Shown here piece after piece: positions 27,798 to 36,768 of a stretch of DNA of 64,000 nucleotides; position 1 is the first letter of the stretch; each line of letters starts with the position of its first letter. Where the stretch lies: assembly GCA_903891475.1 (NCBI GenBank), contig CAITEP010000005.1:1-64000 (forward strand). Reading direction: 5' to 3'. The DNA comes from an uncultured Mucilaginibacter sp. (GTDB lineage: Bacteria; Bacteroidota; Bacteroidia; Sphingobacteriales; Sphingobacteriaceae). Under the pieces are notes generated by a model. It saw only the letters and a program-made list of their open reading frames with translations, searched no databases and was not told where the DNA came from. A program made the translations under genes and the position numbers.

Positions 27798-29390
27798 ATG
27801 AAGTTTGAGATGTTAAAGGACAAGTCATCCATCATAAAGGTGATAGGTGTTGGTGGTGGTGGTGGCAATGCGGTTAACCACATGTATAATCAGGGTATAA
27901 GTGGTGTTGATTTTATAATCTGTAATACCGATGCGCAAGCTTTAGAGCTTAGTCCAATACCAAACAAGGTACAATTAGGAGCTAGCCTAACCGAAGGGAT
28001 GGGTGCGGGTTCTATTCCCGAAGTTGGTAAAAACTCAGCTATTGAAAGTATTGAAGATATAAAGGAAATGCTAGGCCCTAATACCAAAATGCTGTTTATT
28101 ACTGCCGGTATGGGTGGCGGTACAGGTACAGGAGCCAGCCCGATTATTGCCAGAGCAGCACGCGAGATGGATATCTTGACTGTTGGCATTGTGACTACAC
28201 CATTCTCGTTCGAAGGGAAACGGCGTAAGCAACAAGCCGAATTAGGTATGGAGGAATTGAAAAAATATGTCGATTCGTTTCTGGTGATATCAAACGACAG
28301 GTTAAGGCAAATTTTTGGTAACCTCACCCTAGGTTCCGCATTTGCACAGGCCGATAATATTTTAACAACCGCCGCCAAAGGCATTGCCGAAATTATTACT
28401 GTACCAGGTTATATCAACGTCGACTTTAAAGATGTACGTACCGTAATGAAAGATAGCGGCGTATCCATCATGGGTAGCTTTGCTGCCGAAGGGGAAGACC
28501 GTGCGGTTAAAGCTGTAAAAGGAGCGTTATCATCGCCATTATTAAAAGACAATGAAATTGAAGGTGCTCGCTATATCCTATTAAATATTAGTTCTGGTAG
28601 CAATGAAGTAACCATGGACGAGGTAAGCGCCATTACCGATTATATACAAGATGAAGCTGGTTTGGCTGCCGATTTAATTTGGGGTAACTGTACCGACGAA
28701 AGTCTGGGCGAAAAAATTTCAGTAACCATCATCGCAACTGGTTTCCAAACGATGGATGAACGCCAAAAAGAAATCAGTAGTAAAAAAGTGGTATCCATGT
28801 TAAATACCGAAGCAGCAGCTCCGGCTAAACAAATTAATGAATTTATTAACCAGGTGCCAGCTACCAATCAGCCAAGTCCTTATTTAAAAAGTAAGGAGCC
28901 AGCTAAGCAGGCGGGTTTGTTTGATATGTTTAACCCGGTTACCGAACACCCAGTTATCAAACATAATTTAATAAATGAGATACCTGAAGAACCTGTTAAC
29001 GAAAATCCGGATGCGCCAGAGATGACTTTTAAAGTGGCCGATACGATTATGGATTTTGAGCCATTAAAAGAGCAGCCAATATCAAAAAAGGTAGAAGCGG
29101 CTAAAGAGGTTTTAGGAGCAGACGATCATAAAACAGACGAATCGATAGAAGAGCAATTGCGTAAATCGCGCGAGCGTATCATGAGGCTTAAAGATTTGAG
29201 CTTGAAACTGCGTAATGGAAACATTCAGGAAATGGAGAACGTGCCTGCTTATCGCCGTAAGGAAATAGCTTTGCAGCAAACCGCGCAATCAGATGAAAGT
29301 CAGGTTTCTAAATTTTCATTAACGCCTGATAAGGATGGCAATACCGAAATCAGGAATAATAACTCATTCCTACATGATAATGTAGACTAA
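27798..29390 (+). CDS. ftsZ: Cell division GTPase FtsZ
   Basis: A 530-aa tubulin-like GTPase that forms the Z-ring. The core (about 1-320) has GVGGGGGNAVNHM, the tubulin signature GGGTGTGASPIIA and VVTTPFSFEGKRR-type T-loops. A long variable linker (about 325-480) is followed by the Bacteroidota tail with NVPAYRRKEI, expected to bind FtsA and other partners. It is longer than the roughly 380 aa of E. coli FtsZ because of the linker. A strong hairpin terminator ends the cluster after it. Confidence 0.96.
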   Translation: MKFEMLKDKSSIIKVIGVGGGGGNAVNHMYNQGISGVDFIICNTDAQALELSPIPNKVQLGASLTEGMGAGSIPEVGKNSAIESIEDIKEMLGPNTKMLFITAGMGGGTGTGASPIIARAAREMDILTVGIVTTPFSFEGKRRKQQAELGMEELKKYVDSFLVISNDRLRQIFGNLTLGSAFAQADNILTTAAKGIAEIITVPGYINVDFKDVRTVMKDSGVSIMGSFAAEGEDRAVKAVKGALSSPLLKDNEIEGARYILLNISSGSNEVTMDEVSAITDYIQDEAGLAADLIWGNCTDESLGEKISVTIIATGFQTMDERQKEISSKKVVSMLNTEAAAPAKQINEFINQVPATNQPSPYLKSKEPAKQAGLFDMFNPVTEHPVIKHNLINEIPEEPVNENPDAPEMTFKVADTIMDFEPLKEQPISKKVEAAKEVLGADDHKTDESIEEQLRKSRERIMRLKDLSLKLRNGNIQEMENVPAYRRKEIALQQTAQSDESQVSKFSLTPDKDGNTEIRNNNSFLHDNVD

Positions 29391-29411
29391 CTAAAATCGC
29401 TAACCAATTAT

Positions 29412-29449
29412 AAATGGCTTGATATTTAATAGGTATCAAGCCATTTTTT
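29412..29449 (+). terminator. Terminator of the dcw cluster after ftsZ
   Basis: A perfect 13-bp stem (AAATGGCTTGATA at 29412-29424 with its complement at 29434-29446), a 9-nt loop and a T-run (29444-29449) lie 22 bp after the ftsZ stop. This is a clear intrinsic terminator closing the 16-kb cluster. Confidence 0.85.
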
Positions 29450-29544
29450 ATTTGTGATTACTAGCTAATAGTCATTTTTATGTTAAAACAGCAAACAAGT
29501 CTCCTCAAGTTTTGTTTATAGCCTATAATAATAAGTTATAAGCA

Positions 29545-29575
29545 TTGTTAAGGTTTGTAATAAGCCTTATATTTG
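29545..29575 (+). promoter_or_regulatory. Bacteroidota-type promoter of the alpha-oxoamine synthase gene
   Basis: A -33 element TTG (29545-29547) and a -7 element TATATTTG (29568-29575) are 20 bp apart, matching the TTTG-N19..21-TAnnTTTG promoter of Bacteroidota. Transcription would start near 29581, about 25 nt before the TTG start codon at 29606. Confidence 0.6.
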
Positions 29576-29605
29576 TAATTTTAATACCTTAAATATTTTA
29601 CCATT

Positions 29606-30850
29606 TTGGATTTATTTGATAAGATAACAAAAAGTATGGGTGGCCCGCTTGGGCAGCACCAAAAATGGTCGCATGGTTATTTTTCTTTCCCTAAGTTGGA
29701 AGGCGAAATTGGCGCTCATATGCAATTTAATGGCAAAGAACATTTAGTTTGGAGCTTGAATAATTATTTAGGTTTAGCCAATCACCCCGAAGTAAGGGAA
29801 GCCGATGCGCAAGCCGCTGCCGATTTTGGTATGGCCTACCCAATGGGTGCCCGCATGATGTCGGGAAATTCCATCCATCACGAAGAGTTGGAAAACGACT
29901 TGGGTACTTTTGTAGGTAAAGAAGATGCTTATTTGTTAAACTACGGATACCAGGGCATGGTATCAATTATTGATACCTTGGTGAGCCGTAATGATGTGAT
30001 TGTATATGATGCGGAATCGCATGCTTGTATCATCGACGGTTTGCGCATGCACATGGGCAAACGTTTTGTATACAAGCACAATGATATTGAAAGCTGCGAA
30101 AAACAATTGGAACACGCCAGCCGTTTGGTTGAACAAACCGGAGGTGGTATTTTATTAATTACCGAAGGTGTATTTGGCATGTCGGGAGCACAAGGAAAGC
30201 TGACTGAAATCATCGCGCTAAAAAATAAATTCAACTTCCGTTTATTGGTAGATGACGCGCATGGTTTTGGTACTATGGGCAAAACAGGAGCTGGTACACA
30301 CGAAGAACAAAATTGTATTGATGGTGTAGACGTGTATTTTGCCACCTTTGCCAAATCAATGGCTGGTATTGGGGCGTTTGTAGCTGGCGATAAAGTGCTG
30401 ATTGATTATTTACGCTATAACCTGCGTTCTCAAATATTTGCCAAGGCTTTACCCATGCCAATGGTAATAGGGATTAAAAAACGCCTAGAGCTATTAAAAA
30501 CCAAACCTGAATTGAAAGCCAAACTGTGGCAAATTGCTACTGCTTTGCAAACTGGTTTAAAAGATCGTGGTTTTAACATAGGTAATACCAATACCATGGT
30601 TACCCCGGTATTTTTAGAAGGTGATTTGTACGAAGCCACCGCCCTCACACGCGATTTGCGAGAAAACTATGGTATTTTTTGCTCCATTGTTATTTATCCG
30701 GTTATCCCGAAAGGGCAAATATTATTGCGATTGATACCTACAGCAGCCCATAGTCTGGAGGATGTACAAAGAACGCTGGATGCCTATACCCAAATGGCCG
30801 AAAAATTGAAAGCCGGGTACTATAAAGAGAATAAATTGCAAACTGCTTAA
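29606..30850 (+). CDS. Alpha-oxoamine synthase (serine palmitoyltransferase-like PLP enzyme)
   Basis: A 414-aa fold-type I PLP enzyme of the alpha-oxoamine synthase family (SPT, KBL, BioF, cysteate acyltransferase). Blocks include WSLNNYLGLANHPEV, GARMMSGNSIHHEELE, LLVDDAHGFGTMGKTG and the PLP lysine region YFATFAKSMAGIGAF. Members condense an amino acid with acyl-CoA or acyl-ACP; in Sphingobacteriaceae this is often the first step of sphingolipid (or sulfonolipid) synthesis. The start is TTG at 29606 (LDLFDKITKS); the next ATG at 29636 would cut into what I judge conserved sequence. Substrate choice is unresolved. Confidence 0.86.
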   Translation: MDLFDKITKSMGGPLGQHQKWSHGYFSFPKLEGEIGAHMQFNGKEHLVWSLNNYLGLANHPEVREADAQAAADFGMAYPMGARMMSGNSIHHEELENDLGTFVGKEDAYLLNYGYQGMVSIIDTLVSRNDVIVYDAESHACIIDGLRMHMGKRFVYKHNDIESCEKQLEHASRLVEQTGGGILLITEGVFGMSGAQGKLTEIIALKNKFNFRLLVDDAHGFGTMGKTGAGTHEEQNCIDGVDVYFATFAKSMAGIGAFVAGDKVLIDYLRYNLRSQIFAKALPMPMVIGIKKRLELLKTKPELKAKLWQIATALQTGLKDRGFNIGNTNTMVTPVFLEGDLYEATALTRDLRENYGIFCSIVIYPVIPKGQILLRLIPTAAHSLEDVQRTLDAYTQMAEKLKAGYYKENKLQTA

Positions 30851-30914
30851 TAGCAAGGATTAAAAAACTTCTTCCATGCTCTTTACGTAATATTTATAAA
30901 AAATATATAACTTT

Positions 30915-30946
30915 AAAAGCTTCTCTATAAACAGAGAAGCTTTTTT
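30915..30946 (+). terminator. Terminator after the alpha-oxoamine synthase gene
   Basis: A 12-bp stem AAAAGCTTCTCT (30915-30926) pairs with AGAGAAGCTTTT (30933-30944) across a 6-nt loop and runs into six T. It separates the synthase gene from the GH125 gene, so these two are independent transcripts. Confidence 0.85.
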
Positions 30947-30974
30947 ATTTAACCCTTTTTTAAACGTACAAACC

Positions 30975-32387
30975 ATGATTTCTCGTAGGGATTTTATTAA
31001 AGCAAATGGTATCACTAGTGTTGGTTTAGGCATCGGCTTAAAACCAAATTGGTTTAAACCTGATTATACAAGTCTACGACCTAAATTGGCCGATAGGAAG
31101 TTTAACAGCACAGCTGTGGAACAAACCATTGCCCGTATTAAGGCTACTATAAAAGACCCTGAATTAGCCTGGTTATTCGAAAATTGTTATCCAAACACGC
31201 TGGATACTACTGTTAAACACAATATTATTGACAGCAAACCCGACACCTTTGTTATAACAGGTGATATTGATGCCATGTGGCTTCGTGATTCATCGGCACA
31301 GGTTTGGCCTTACTTGCCCCTGATAAAAACCGACGCTGCTTTGAAAGACCTGATAAAAGGCGTAATCAACCGTCAAGCCAAATGCATTTTGATTGACCCT
31401 TACGCCAATGCCTTTAACTTTGGGCCAACAGGTAGCGAATGGGCAACCGATAATACGACTATGAAGCCCGAACTTCATGAACGCAAATGGGAGGTGGATT
31501 CATTGTGTTATACAGTGAGATTGGCCTATAATTATTGGAAAACCAGTGGCGATATCAGCATTTTTACACCTGAGTGGCAAAAAGCAACAAAATTGGTAGT
31601 GGCTACCTTTAAGGAGCAACAACGTAAAAGCGGACAAGGCCCTTATCATTTTCAAAGAAGAACCGAAGTAGCCAGTGATACCGCGCCGAATGGTGGTTAT
31701 GGTAATCCGGTAAACCCTGTTGGATTAATCTGCTCAATCTTCCGTCCGTCAGACGATGCCACTATTTTTCCTTTTTTAATACCTTCCAACTATTTTGCCA
31801 TGGCCAGTTTAAACCAATTGGCCACTATTTTTAAAGAGGTATTGAATGATACTGATTTTGCTGGCACTTGTACCACTTTTGCCCAAGAGGTAGGCGCTGC
31901 CTTGCAAAGATATGCAACAGCAAATCACCCAGTTTTTGGTAAAGTTTTGGCTTACGAGGTGGATGGTTTTGGTAATCAATTGTTTATGGACGATGCCAAT
32001 GTGCCAAGTTTATTGGCTTTACCTTACCTAGGAGCAATAGATGTAGACGATTCATTGTATCAAAATACCCGTAAATTGGTATTGAGTTCATCAAACCCGT
32101 ATTTTTTTAAAGGTACAGTAGCCGAGGGCATTGGTGGACCGCATGTTGGGATGGATTATATTTGGCCCATGAGCATTACCATGAGGGCTTTAACCTCGGT
32201 TGATAAAAATGAAATAGCAACTTGTTTAAATTGGCTAAAAAAATCGCATGCGGGTACGGGGTTTATGCACGAATCGTTCCATAAAAACAATGCAAATGAT
32301 TTTACCCGCAAATGGTTTGCCTGGGCAAATACACTTTTTGGCGAATTAATTATAAAAGTAGCAGGCACAAATCCTGATTTACTTTAG
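30975..32387 (+). CDS. Glycoside hydrolase family 125 (exo-alpha-1,6-mannosidase type)
   Basis: A 470-aa protein with a twin-arginine-like export signal ([11 protein letters not shown]) and the GH125 (formerly DUF1237) fold. Marker blocks are [49 protein letters not shown] and [14 protein letters not shown]. Characterised GH125 enzymes release alpha-1,6-linked mannose with inversion, a step in the use of N-glycans or yeast mannan. No other mannan-utilisation genes or SusC/D pair are next to it, so it is not part of an obvious polysaccharide utilisation locus. Confidence 0.9.
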   Translation: MISRRDFIKANGITSVGLGIGLKPNWFKPDYTSLRPKLADRKFNSTAVEQTIARIKATIKDPELAWLFENCYPNTLDTTVKHNIIDSKPDTFVITGDIDAMWLRDSSAQVWPYLPLIKTDAALKDLIKGVINRQAKCILIDPYANAFNFGPTGSEWATDNTTMKPELHERKWEVDSLCYTVRLAYNYWKTSGDISIFTPEWQKATKLVVATFKEQQRKSGQGPYHFQRRTEVASDTAPNGGYGNPVNPVGLICSIFRPSDDATIFPFLIPSNYFAMASLNQLATIFKEVLNDTDFAGTCTTFAQEVGAALQRYATANHPVFGKVLAYEVDGFGNQLFMDDANVPSLLALPYLGAIDVDDSLYQNTRKLVLSSSNPYFFKGTVAEGIGGPHVGMDYIWPMSITMRALTSVDKNEIATCLNWLKKSHAGTGFMHESFHKNNANDFTRKWFAWANTLFGELIIKVAGTNPDLL

Positions 32388-32600
32388 AAAAAATAATTGA
32401 TGCCTTCCGTGTTTTGGTATAATTTTGACAAATTGTACAAAAAATGATGCGATTTTGTAATATAAACTATGCCATTAGGAAATTTTTTTTTAAAAAATGT
32501 ATTTGGTTGAATTATTTTAGTGGGCAAATGTTTTAATTTTCAAAAAAACCTTTTAGCTTAGCTGTCTAATCATAACCAACTAAAAACAAGGAATTTAGAA

Positions 32601-32783
32601 ATGAAAAAATTTACTGAAGTAAAGGAATTAATCTCGTCATTAGAAGCAGATGCCGAAAAGTTTTACCACAAGGGCAATAGCGCGGCCGGAACTCGTGTAC
32701 GTAAAGGTATGCAAGACCTTAAAAACCTAGCCCAAGCTATCCGCTTGGAAGTACAGGAAGCAAAAAACAAAGAAACCAAGTAA
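32601..32783 (+). CDS. Small histone H1-like protein
   Basis: A 60-aa Lys-rich, all-helical protein beginning MKKFTEVKELISSLEADAEK and containing the turn GNSAAGTRVRKGMQDLK. It resembles the short histone-H1/Hc1-like proteins common in Bacteroidota, which are thought to bind DNA or act as a nucleoid-associated factor. The chlamydial Hc1 C-terminal lysine-rich arm is absent. Free-standing with a 213-bp AT-rich leader. The binding role is inferred from the family. Confidence 0.8.
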   Translation: MKKFTEVKELISSLEADAEKFYHKGNSAAGTRVRKGMQDLKNLAQAIRLEVQEAKNKETK

Positions 32784-32846
32784 GTACTACTTACACTATC
32801 TATAAAGAAATATAATTGAGCTCAATGGCTATTAAGCCTTTGGGCT

Positions 32847-33728
32847 TTACTTATTTATTTTCTTTAATTCAGCAGCTATTAATACTTCTGTTTCTTTGCT
32901 TACAGGTACTAGAGGTAATCTTAAAGTATCGTTAGTGATGCCCAATAATTTAAGTGCAGCCTTTACACCCGCAGGGTTGCCTTCTTTAAACATGAGTCGG
33001 GTAAACTCAATCAAACTATAATGAATGGGTTGTGCTTGTATAAAATCGCCTTTCAAGCAATAATTTACCATAGCCGAGGTTGCTTCCGGTAAGGCATTAC
33101 CAATAACTGATATAATGCCTACCCCGCCCATTGCTACCATAGGCAAGGTAATAGGGTCATCGCCTGATATTACTAAAAAATTTTCCGGTTTATCGCGCAT
33201 CAGTTGGTTCATCAAATCAAAATTTCCCGATGCTTCTTTAATACCAATAATACTTTTAAAATCGCGTGCTAGTCTTACTGTTGTTTCGGCATTTATATTG
33301 CTTCCTGTACGGCTAGGGACATTATAGAGAATAACAGGAACAGGTGAATTTTCGGCAATGAGTTTATAATGTTGATAAATACCCTCCTGTGTAGGTTTAT
33401 TATAATTGGGACTTGCTGAGAGTATGGCATCGTAACCATTATGGTCAAATTGTTTAATTTGTGAAACTACCTCTAAGGTATTGTTTCCCCCTATGCCAGC
33501 TACTAAAGGGACTCTGCCATTTACATGGCTTGCGGTAAATGCCCAAACAGCTTTGCGCTCCTCTTCGTTTAGGGTAACAGTTTCGCCCGTTGTACCTAAT
33601 GAAACCAGGTAGTTGATACCTCCATCTAATAAATAATCAATAAGGTTACCTAATGCCGCATAATCAACCTCGCCACTTGACGTAAAAGGGGTAACCATTG
33701 CAACCCCGGTACCATGAAATTTCTTCAT
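32847..33728 (-). CDS. dapA: 4-Hydroxy-tetrahydrodipicolinate synthase DapA
   Basis: A 293-aa class I aldolase that condenses pyruvate with aspartate semialdehyde, the first committed step to diaminopimelate and lysine. Blocks are GTGVAMVTPF, SLGTTGETVTLN, ASPNYNKPTQEGIYQHY, the Tyr region ILYNVPSRTG and the Schiff-base Lys in IIGIKEASGNF. Length is typical. Its product, via meso-DAP, is the expected substrate of MurE encoded at 17.2 kb. Confidence 0.95.
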   Translation of the reverse strand: MKKFHGTGVAMVTPFTSSGEVDYAALGNLIDYLLDGGINYLVSLGTTGETVTLNEEERKAVWAFTASHVNGRVPLVAGIGGNNTLEVVSQIKQFDHNGYDAILSASPNYNKPTQEGIYQHYKLIAENSPVPVILYNVPSRTGSNINAETTVRLARDFKSIIGIKEASGNFDLMNQLMRDKPENFLVISGDDPITLPMVAMGGVGIISVIGNALPEATSAMVNYCLKGDFIQAQPIHYSLIEFTRLMFKEGNPAGVKAALKLLGITNDTLRLPLVPVSKETEVLIAAELKKINK

Positions 33729-33838
33729 CCTAAACTTAAAAAGTTGCTAATATAGTAATTGTTAACAGTTTTTGCCATCAGCTACCTTATTGCTCATTTA
33801 ATTTTTGCAAAGTTTTAGGTTTATTCATGGCTTCAATT

Positions 33839-36298
33839 TTAAAAACTTAATCCCACCCTAAAGCCTTGGTGTATATTGTTGCCACTATGATAACTTGTAC
33901 CATACATTACCCTTAAAAAGCTAAGATATTGTAGGCCAATACCTAATTCGGTATAGTTCTTTGAATCGGGTGTATTGAGGTAATTCACATCTACAATTTC
34001 TTTTAATTTTAGTTTACGTATCAAGGGAATTTTATTTAGGAAAAATCCCGAAAAATTTTGTTCAAAATGAGCCTCTATATATTGCTGCTTAGTGCTATAT
34101 GTGTAATAGTTTAACAATAAGAAGTTCTTAATGCCACTGGTATAAAACAAAAGCTGGTTACCACCAAATTGGGCATAGTCGGGGTAATATAGTTTGCGTG
34201 CGTTTAAAAATTTGCCAGTGCCTATGTAAAATGACGACTGACCAATTATTCCATCATCAATATCTGTTTTGGTAATATCTGCAGAAATCAAATCATAATC
34301 AACTTGCGAGCCTAATAAACCATTGATTCCTTTGGAGTAATATAATCCTATAGTTGGATAAGCCGATGGCAAATATCTTCTGCCATTTGGATAAGTTTCG
34401 TATTTATCGCTAAAATCATAAGTAGTGCTTAATGTAACTTTCAGCATTTTATTTGCAGGAAACAAGGGTGTTTCCTGTGTGGGCGTAAAAGGATTGTTTG
34501 AAGTATACTCATGGTTTGCAGGATGGAAAAAGCTAAAATTGCTTGAATTTGGTAACCAGGTGCGGTAGCCCCAGCTTAAATATCCATTGGCTTTCCAACC
34601 ACCAACTATGCGTGTATCAATATTAAAATTGATAAATTGTTTTTGGTATAGCTTTAAACGATTTTCTCGTAAAAACAAGCTATAAATTGAATTTACAAGC
34701 GGAGATATTGTTTCTCTACTGTTGATATCAAGCATGGTTGACCCTGCTGCAAATGTAATGGTGCTAAATGATCCGGTTGGTACCGAGCTATATAAATACC
34801 CATTCAGGTTTTTGTTGGCAAAGCCATAGCGGGCGTTTCCTCCTAAAATAAAATAGCGATTGTTATTACTATCTATTCTTTTGCTATATCTGGCATCGTA
34901 ATTAATGGTTACTCCTTCAATGGTGTTAAATCCAAATGCATTCCTTATACTTTTAAAATCATAAAATTCATGCTTAAATCTATTGCGATGATGGTAACCA
35001 TTGTTAAACAAACCATTTGCCGTAAACTTATTATTCACCTTATCCAATGAGTCCAGATAGGTTTTCGATTCCCGTTTTTTGGCTAATACTTCTTTTTTTT
35101 TATAATCTTTTTTTTCTTCTTCGGTTAGCGGGATGGGGCGTTCATTTTCCCAAAATACCGAATCCTTTTTATTTACTCCTTTGGTAATTTTTAAAACTTC
35201 TTTAAAGTCTTTCTTATTAAAATTGGGGTGTATATCATAATCCTTATAGATCAAAATATAATAACCGCCAATTTTTACATTGAAGAAACCCCCAACAAAT
35301 TCAAACTTATTGGTGGTAGGCATCCAAACGTCCTTATCAACTGGTAAGTATTGCTGAGAAAGGCGAATGGTATCCATAAAACTGATGTTTTGTTTTTTGG
35401 TGATGTAGAGGTCTAGCCCATACAATCGCCAGCTATCATCAACAATGTAAATATATCCGGTAAAGCACGCGTCATAACCCCGTTTAGGGGTAACCTGAAT
35501 TTTATTGATATTTTCGCCATTCTCAACTGTAAAACCAATGTATTTGTAATTATAATAGAAAAACGCATTTTCGGCAATTGGCGAAATGAGCGGACGGTAA
35601 CTTAGGTCAGCCCAATTTTGTATGTTCTCGTAAAAATTAATGTCAATATTTGAAGCCCTATTTAAACTAAAACCTCTGTTAGTGCCAGATACCTTTGATG
35701 ACAGCATTTCTTCGTGCACTTGATTAGGTTTTTGAAAGCTATATTTTGATTCCGCTTCTGATAGGTATAAAATACCCCGACGGTTTGAGTCGAGCCCGAT
35801 TTCGGGAGCAGCTTTTTGAATATCAAACCCTAATAATTTTTTAGGCGCTGATAGAATTTTTTGCATACCCTTGGTATAAACATTACAGGTAAAGGCATTC
35901 ACCTGATTCAAATAATATTTACGTTTTTTTTGCGCCTTGCGGATGATAGCATATGCGGGGTCTTCGGCTCCAATTTTTACTACTACATCTTTTAGCTGAT
36001 AGCTTTCAGTTTGCAAAACCATATTGATGGTTTGATTACTAGAAATGGCAACCTCCCTTTTTTCCAACTTAAAGCCAACTGCCTTAAATACAATGGTGTA
36101 CTGCCCGGCATTAAGTTGCAAAGTATAATTACCCTCGGCATTGGCCGATGTGCCCTTAGTAGTACCCTTTACGTATATACTTGCGTAAGGGATACCATGG
36201 TTTTGTTCATCCGTTATTTTACCGCTTAAGGTAACCTGCTGGGCAAATAGTTGAGTAGTTAAAAATAGTAACAAGGAAAAGGGTAAGGCTGCTTTCAT
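33839..36298 (-). CDS. Outer-membrane protein: carboxypeptidase-regulatory domain plus DUF5686
   Basis: An 819-aa exported protein with a signal peptide (MKAALPFSLLLFLTTQLFAQ). A CarboxypepD_reg-like beta-sandwich (about 22-105, SGKITDEQNHGIPYASIYVKGTTKG) is followed by DUF5686, a predicted outer-membrane barrel rich in alternating Tyr/Asn strands and ending in FRVGLSF, a typical barrel terminus with final Phe. These proteins are abundant in Bacteroidota, are often called TonB-dependent-receptor-like, and have no known ligand. It stands alone on the minus strand. Confidence 0.87.
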   Translation of the reverse strand: MKAALPFSLLLFLTTQLFAQQVTLSGKITDEQNHGIPYASIYVKGTTKGTSANAEGNYTLQLNAGQYTIVFKAVGFKLEKREVAISSNQTINMVLQTESYQLKDVVVKIGAEDPAYAIIRKAQKKRKYYLNQVNAFTCNVYTKGMQKILSAPKKLLGFDIQKAAPEIGLDSNRRGILYLSEAESKYSFQKPNQVHEEMLSSKVSGTNRGFSLNRASNIDINFYENIQNWADLSYRPLISPIAENAFFYYNYKYIGFTVENGENINKIQVTPKRGYDACFTGYIYIVDDSWRLYGLDLYITKKQNISFMDTIRLSQQYLPVDKDVWMPTTNKFEFVGGFFNVKIGGYYILIYKDYDIHPNFNKKDFKEVLKITKGVNKKDSVFWENERPIPLTEEEKKDYKKKEVLAKKRESKTYLDSLDKVNNKFTANGLFNNGYHHRNRFKHEFYDFKSIRNAFGFNTIEGVTINYDARYSKRIDSNNNRYFILGGNARYGFANKNLNGYLYSSVPTGSFSTITFAAGSTMLDINSRETISPLVNSIYSLFLRENRLKLYQKQFINFNIDTRIVGGWKANGYLSWGYRTWLPNSSNFSFFHPANHEYTSNNPFTPTQETPLFPANKMLKVTLSTTYDFSDKYETYPNGRRYLPSAYPTIGLYYSKGINGLLGSQVDYDLISADITKTDIDDGIIGQSSFYIGTGKFLNARKLYYPDYAQFGGNQLLFYTSGIKNFLLLNYYTYSTKQQYIEAHFEQNFSGFFLNKIPLIRKLKLKEIVDVNYLNTPDSKNYTELGIGLQYLSFLRVMYGTSYHSGNNIHQGFRVGLSF

Positions 36299-36408
36299 TC
36301 AATATTTTTTTGTGTTTAGATACATTACTTTAACATACGTTACACGATAAAAATAGTTAATTATTGTTTAAGAAAGGAAAAAAGAAGAGAATAATTTAAA
36401 AGATGAAC

Positions 36409-36432
36409 CTTCTAAAACAGGTGTTTTAGAAG
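36409..36432. repeat. 11-bp perfect inverted repeat
   Basis: CTTCTAAAACA (36409-36419) and its exact complement TGTTTTAGAAG (36422-36432) are separated by GG. It lies between the frameshifted L7/L12-like gene and the start of the DUF5686 gene. It could be a weak terminator for the former, but there is no good T-run. Confidence 0.5.
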
Positions 36433-36481
36433 CAACTTCAGGATATTTAAAGCAGTGGAGTTAAGAACTACCGTATATTAA

Positions 36482-36704
36482 TTACAACTTTAGATCGCAC
36501 AATACTCTAAGGGTGCGCGTCTCATCAATAATTTCGATGGCTATGGCACTATCTATTATATTTAGTTCAATCACCTCCTCATCTACAATTCTTATCTTTT
36601 TTTCTATCACTTTTTTTTGAAATATTTGCCTTTGTATTTAATAAAGACATAAATGGTAGCCGTCCCAAACCCATTTGCCAACCTTTAAATATAATTATAT
36701 CCAT
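36482..36704 (-). pseudogene. Frameshifted paralogue of the L7/L12-like small gene at 51.4 kb
   Basis: Read on the minus strand from ATG 36704, the translation begins MDIIIFKGWQMGLGRLPFM and, after a frame change at an A8 tract (around 36611-36618), continues KKVIEKKIRIVDEEVIELN...RVLCDLKL to a TAA at 36482. This aligns along its whole length with the intact 74-aa protein at 51372-51596. The copy is 223 bp against 225 bp, a net loss of two bases. It is either a pseudogene, a slippage-controlled gene or a sequencing error at the homopolymer. It lies in the 470-bp gap between the GH30 and DUF5686 genes. Confidence 0.8.
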
Positions 36705-36726
36705 TTTGTTTATTTAAGCTATTATG

Positions 36727-36762
36727 TTAAATCCGCCAGTTTATTTAAACTGGCGGATTTAA
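36727..36762 (-). terminator. Terminator hairpin after the GH30 gene
   Basis: A perfect 17-bp inverted repeat (36727-36743 and 36746-36762; core AATCCGCCAGTTTA) with a 2-nt loop lies 6 bp past the GH30 stop codon on the minus strand. The stem ends in A/T pairs rather than a long T-run, so it may work in either direction. Confidence 0.7.
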
Positions 36763-36768
36763 TTAAAT

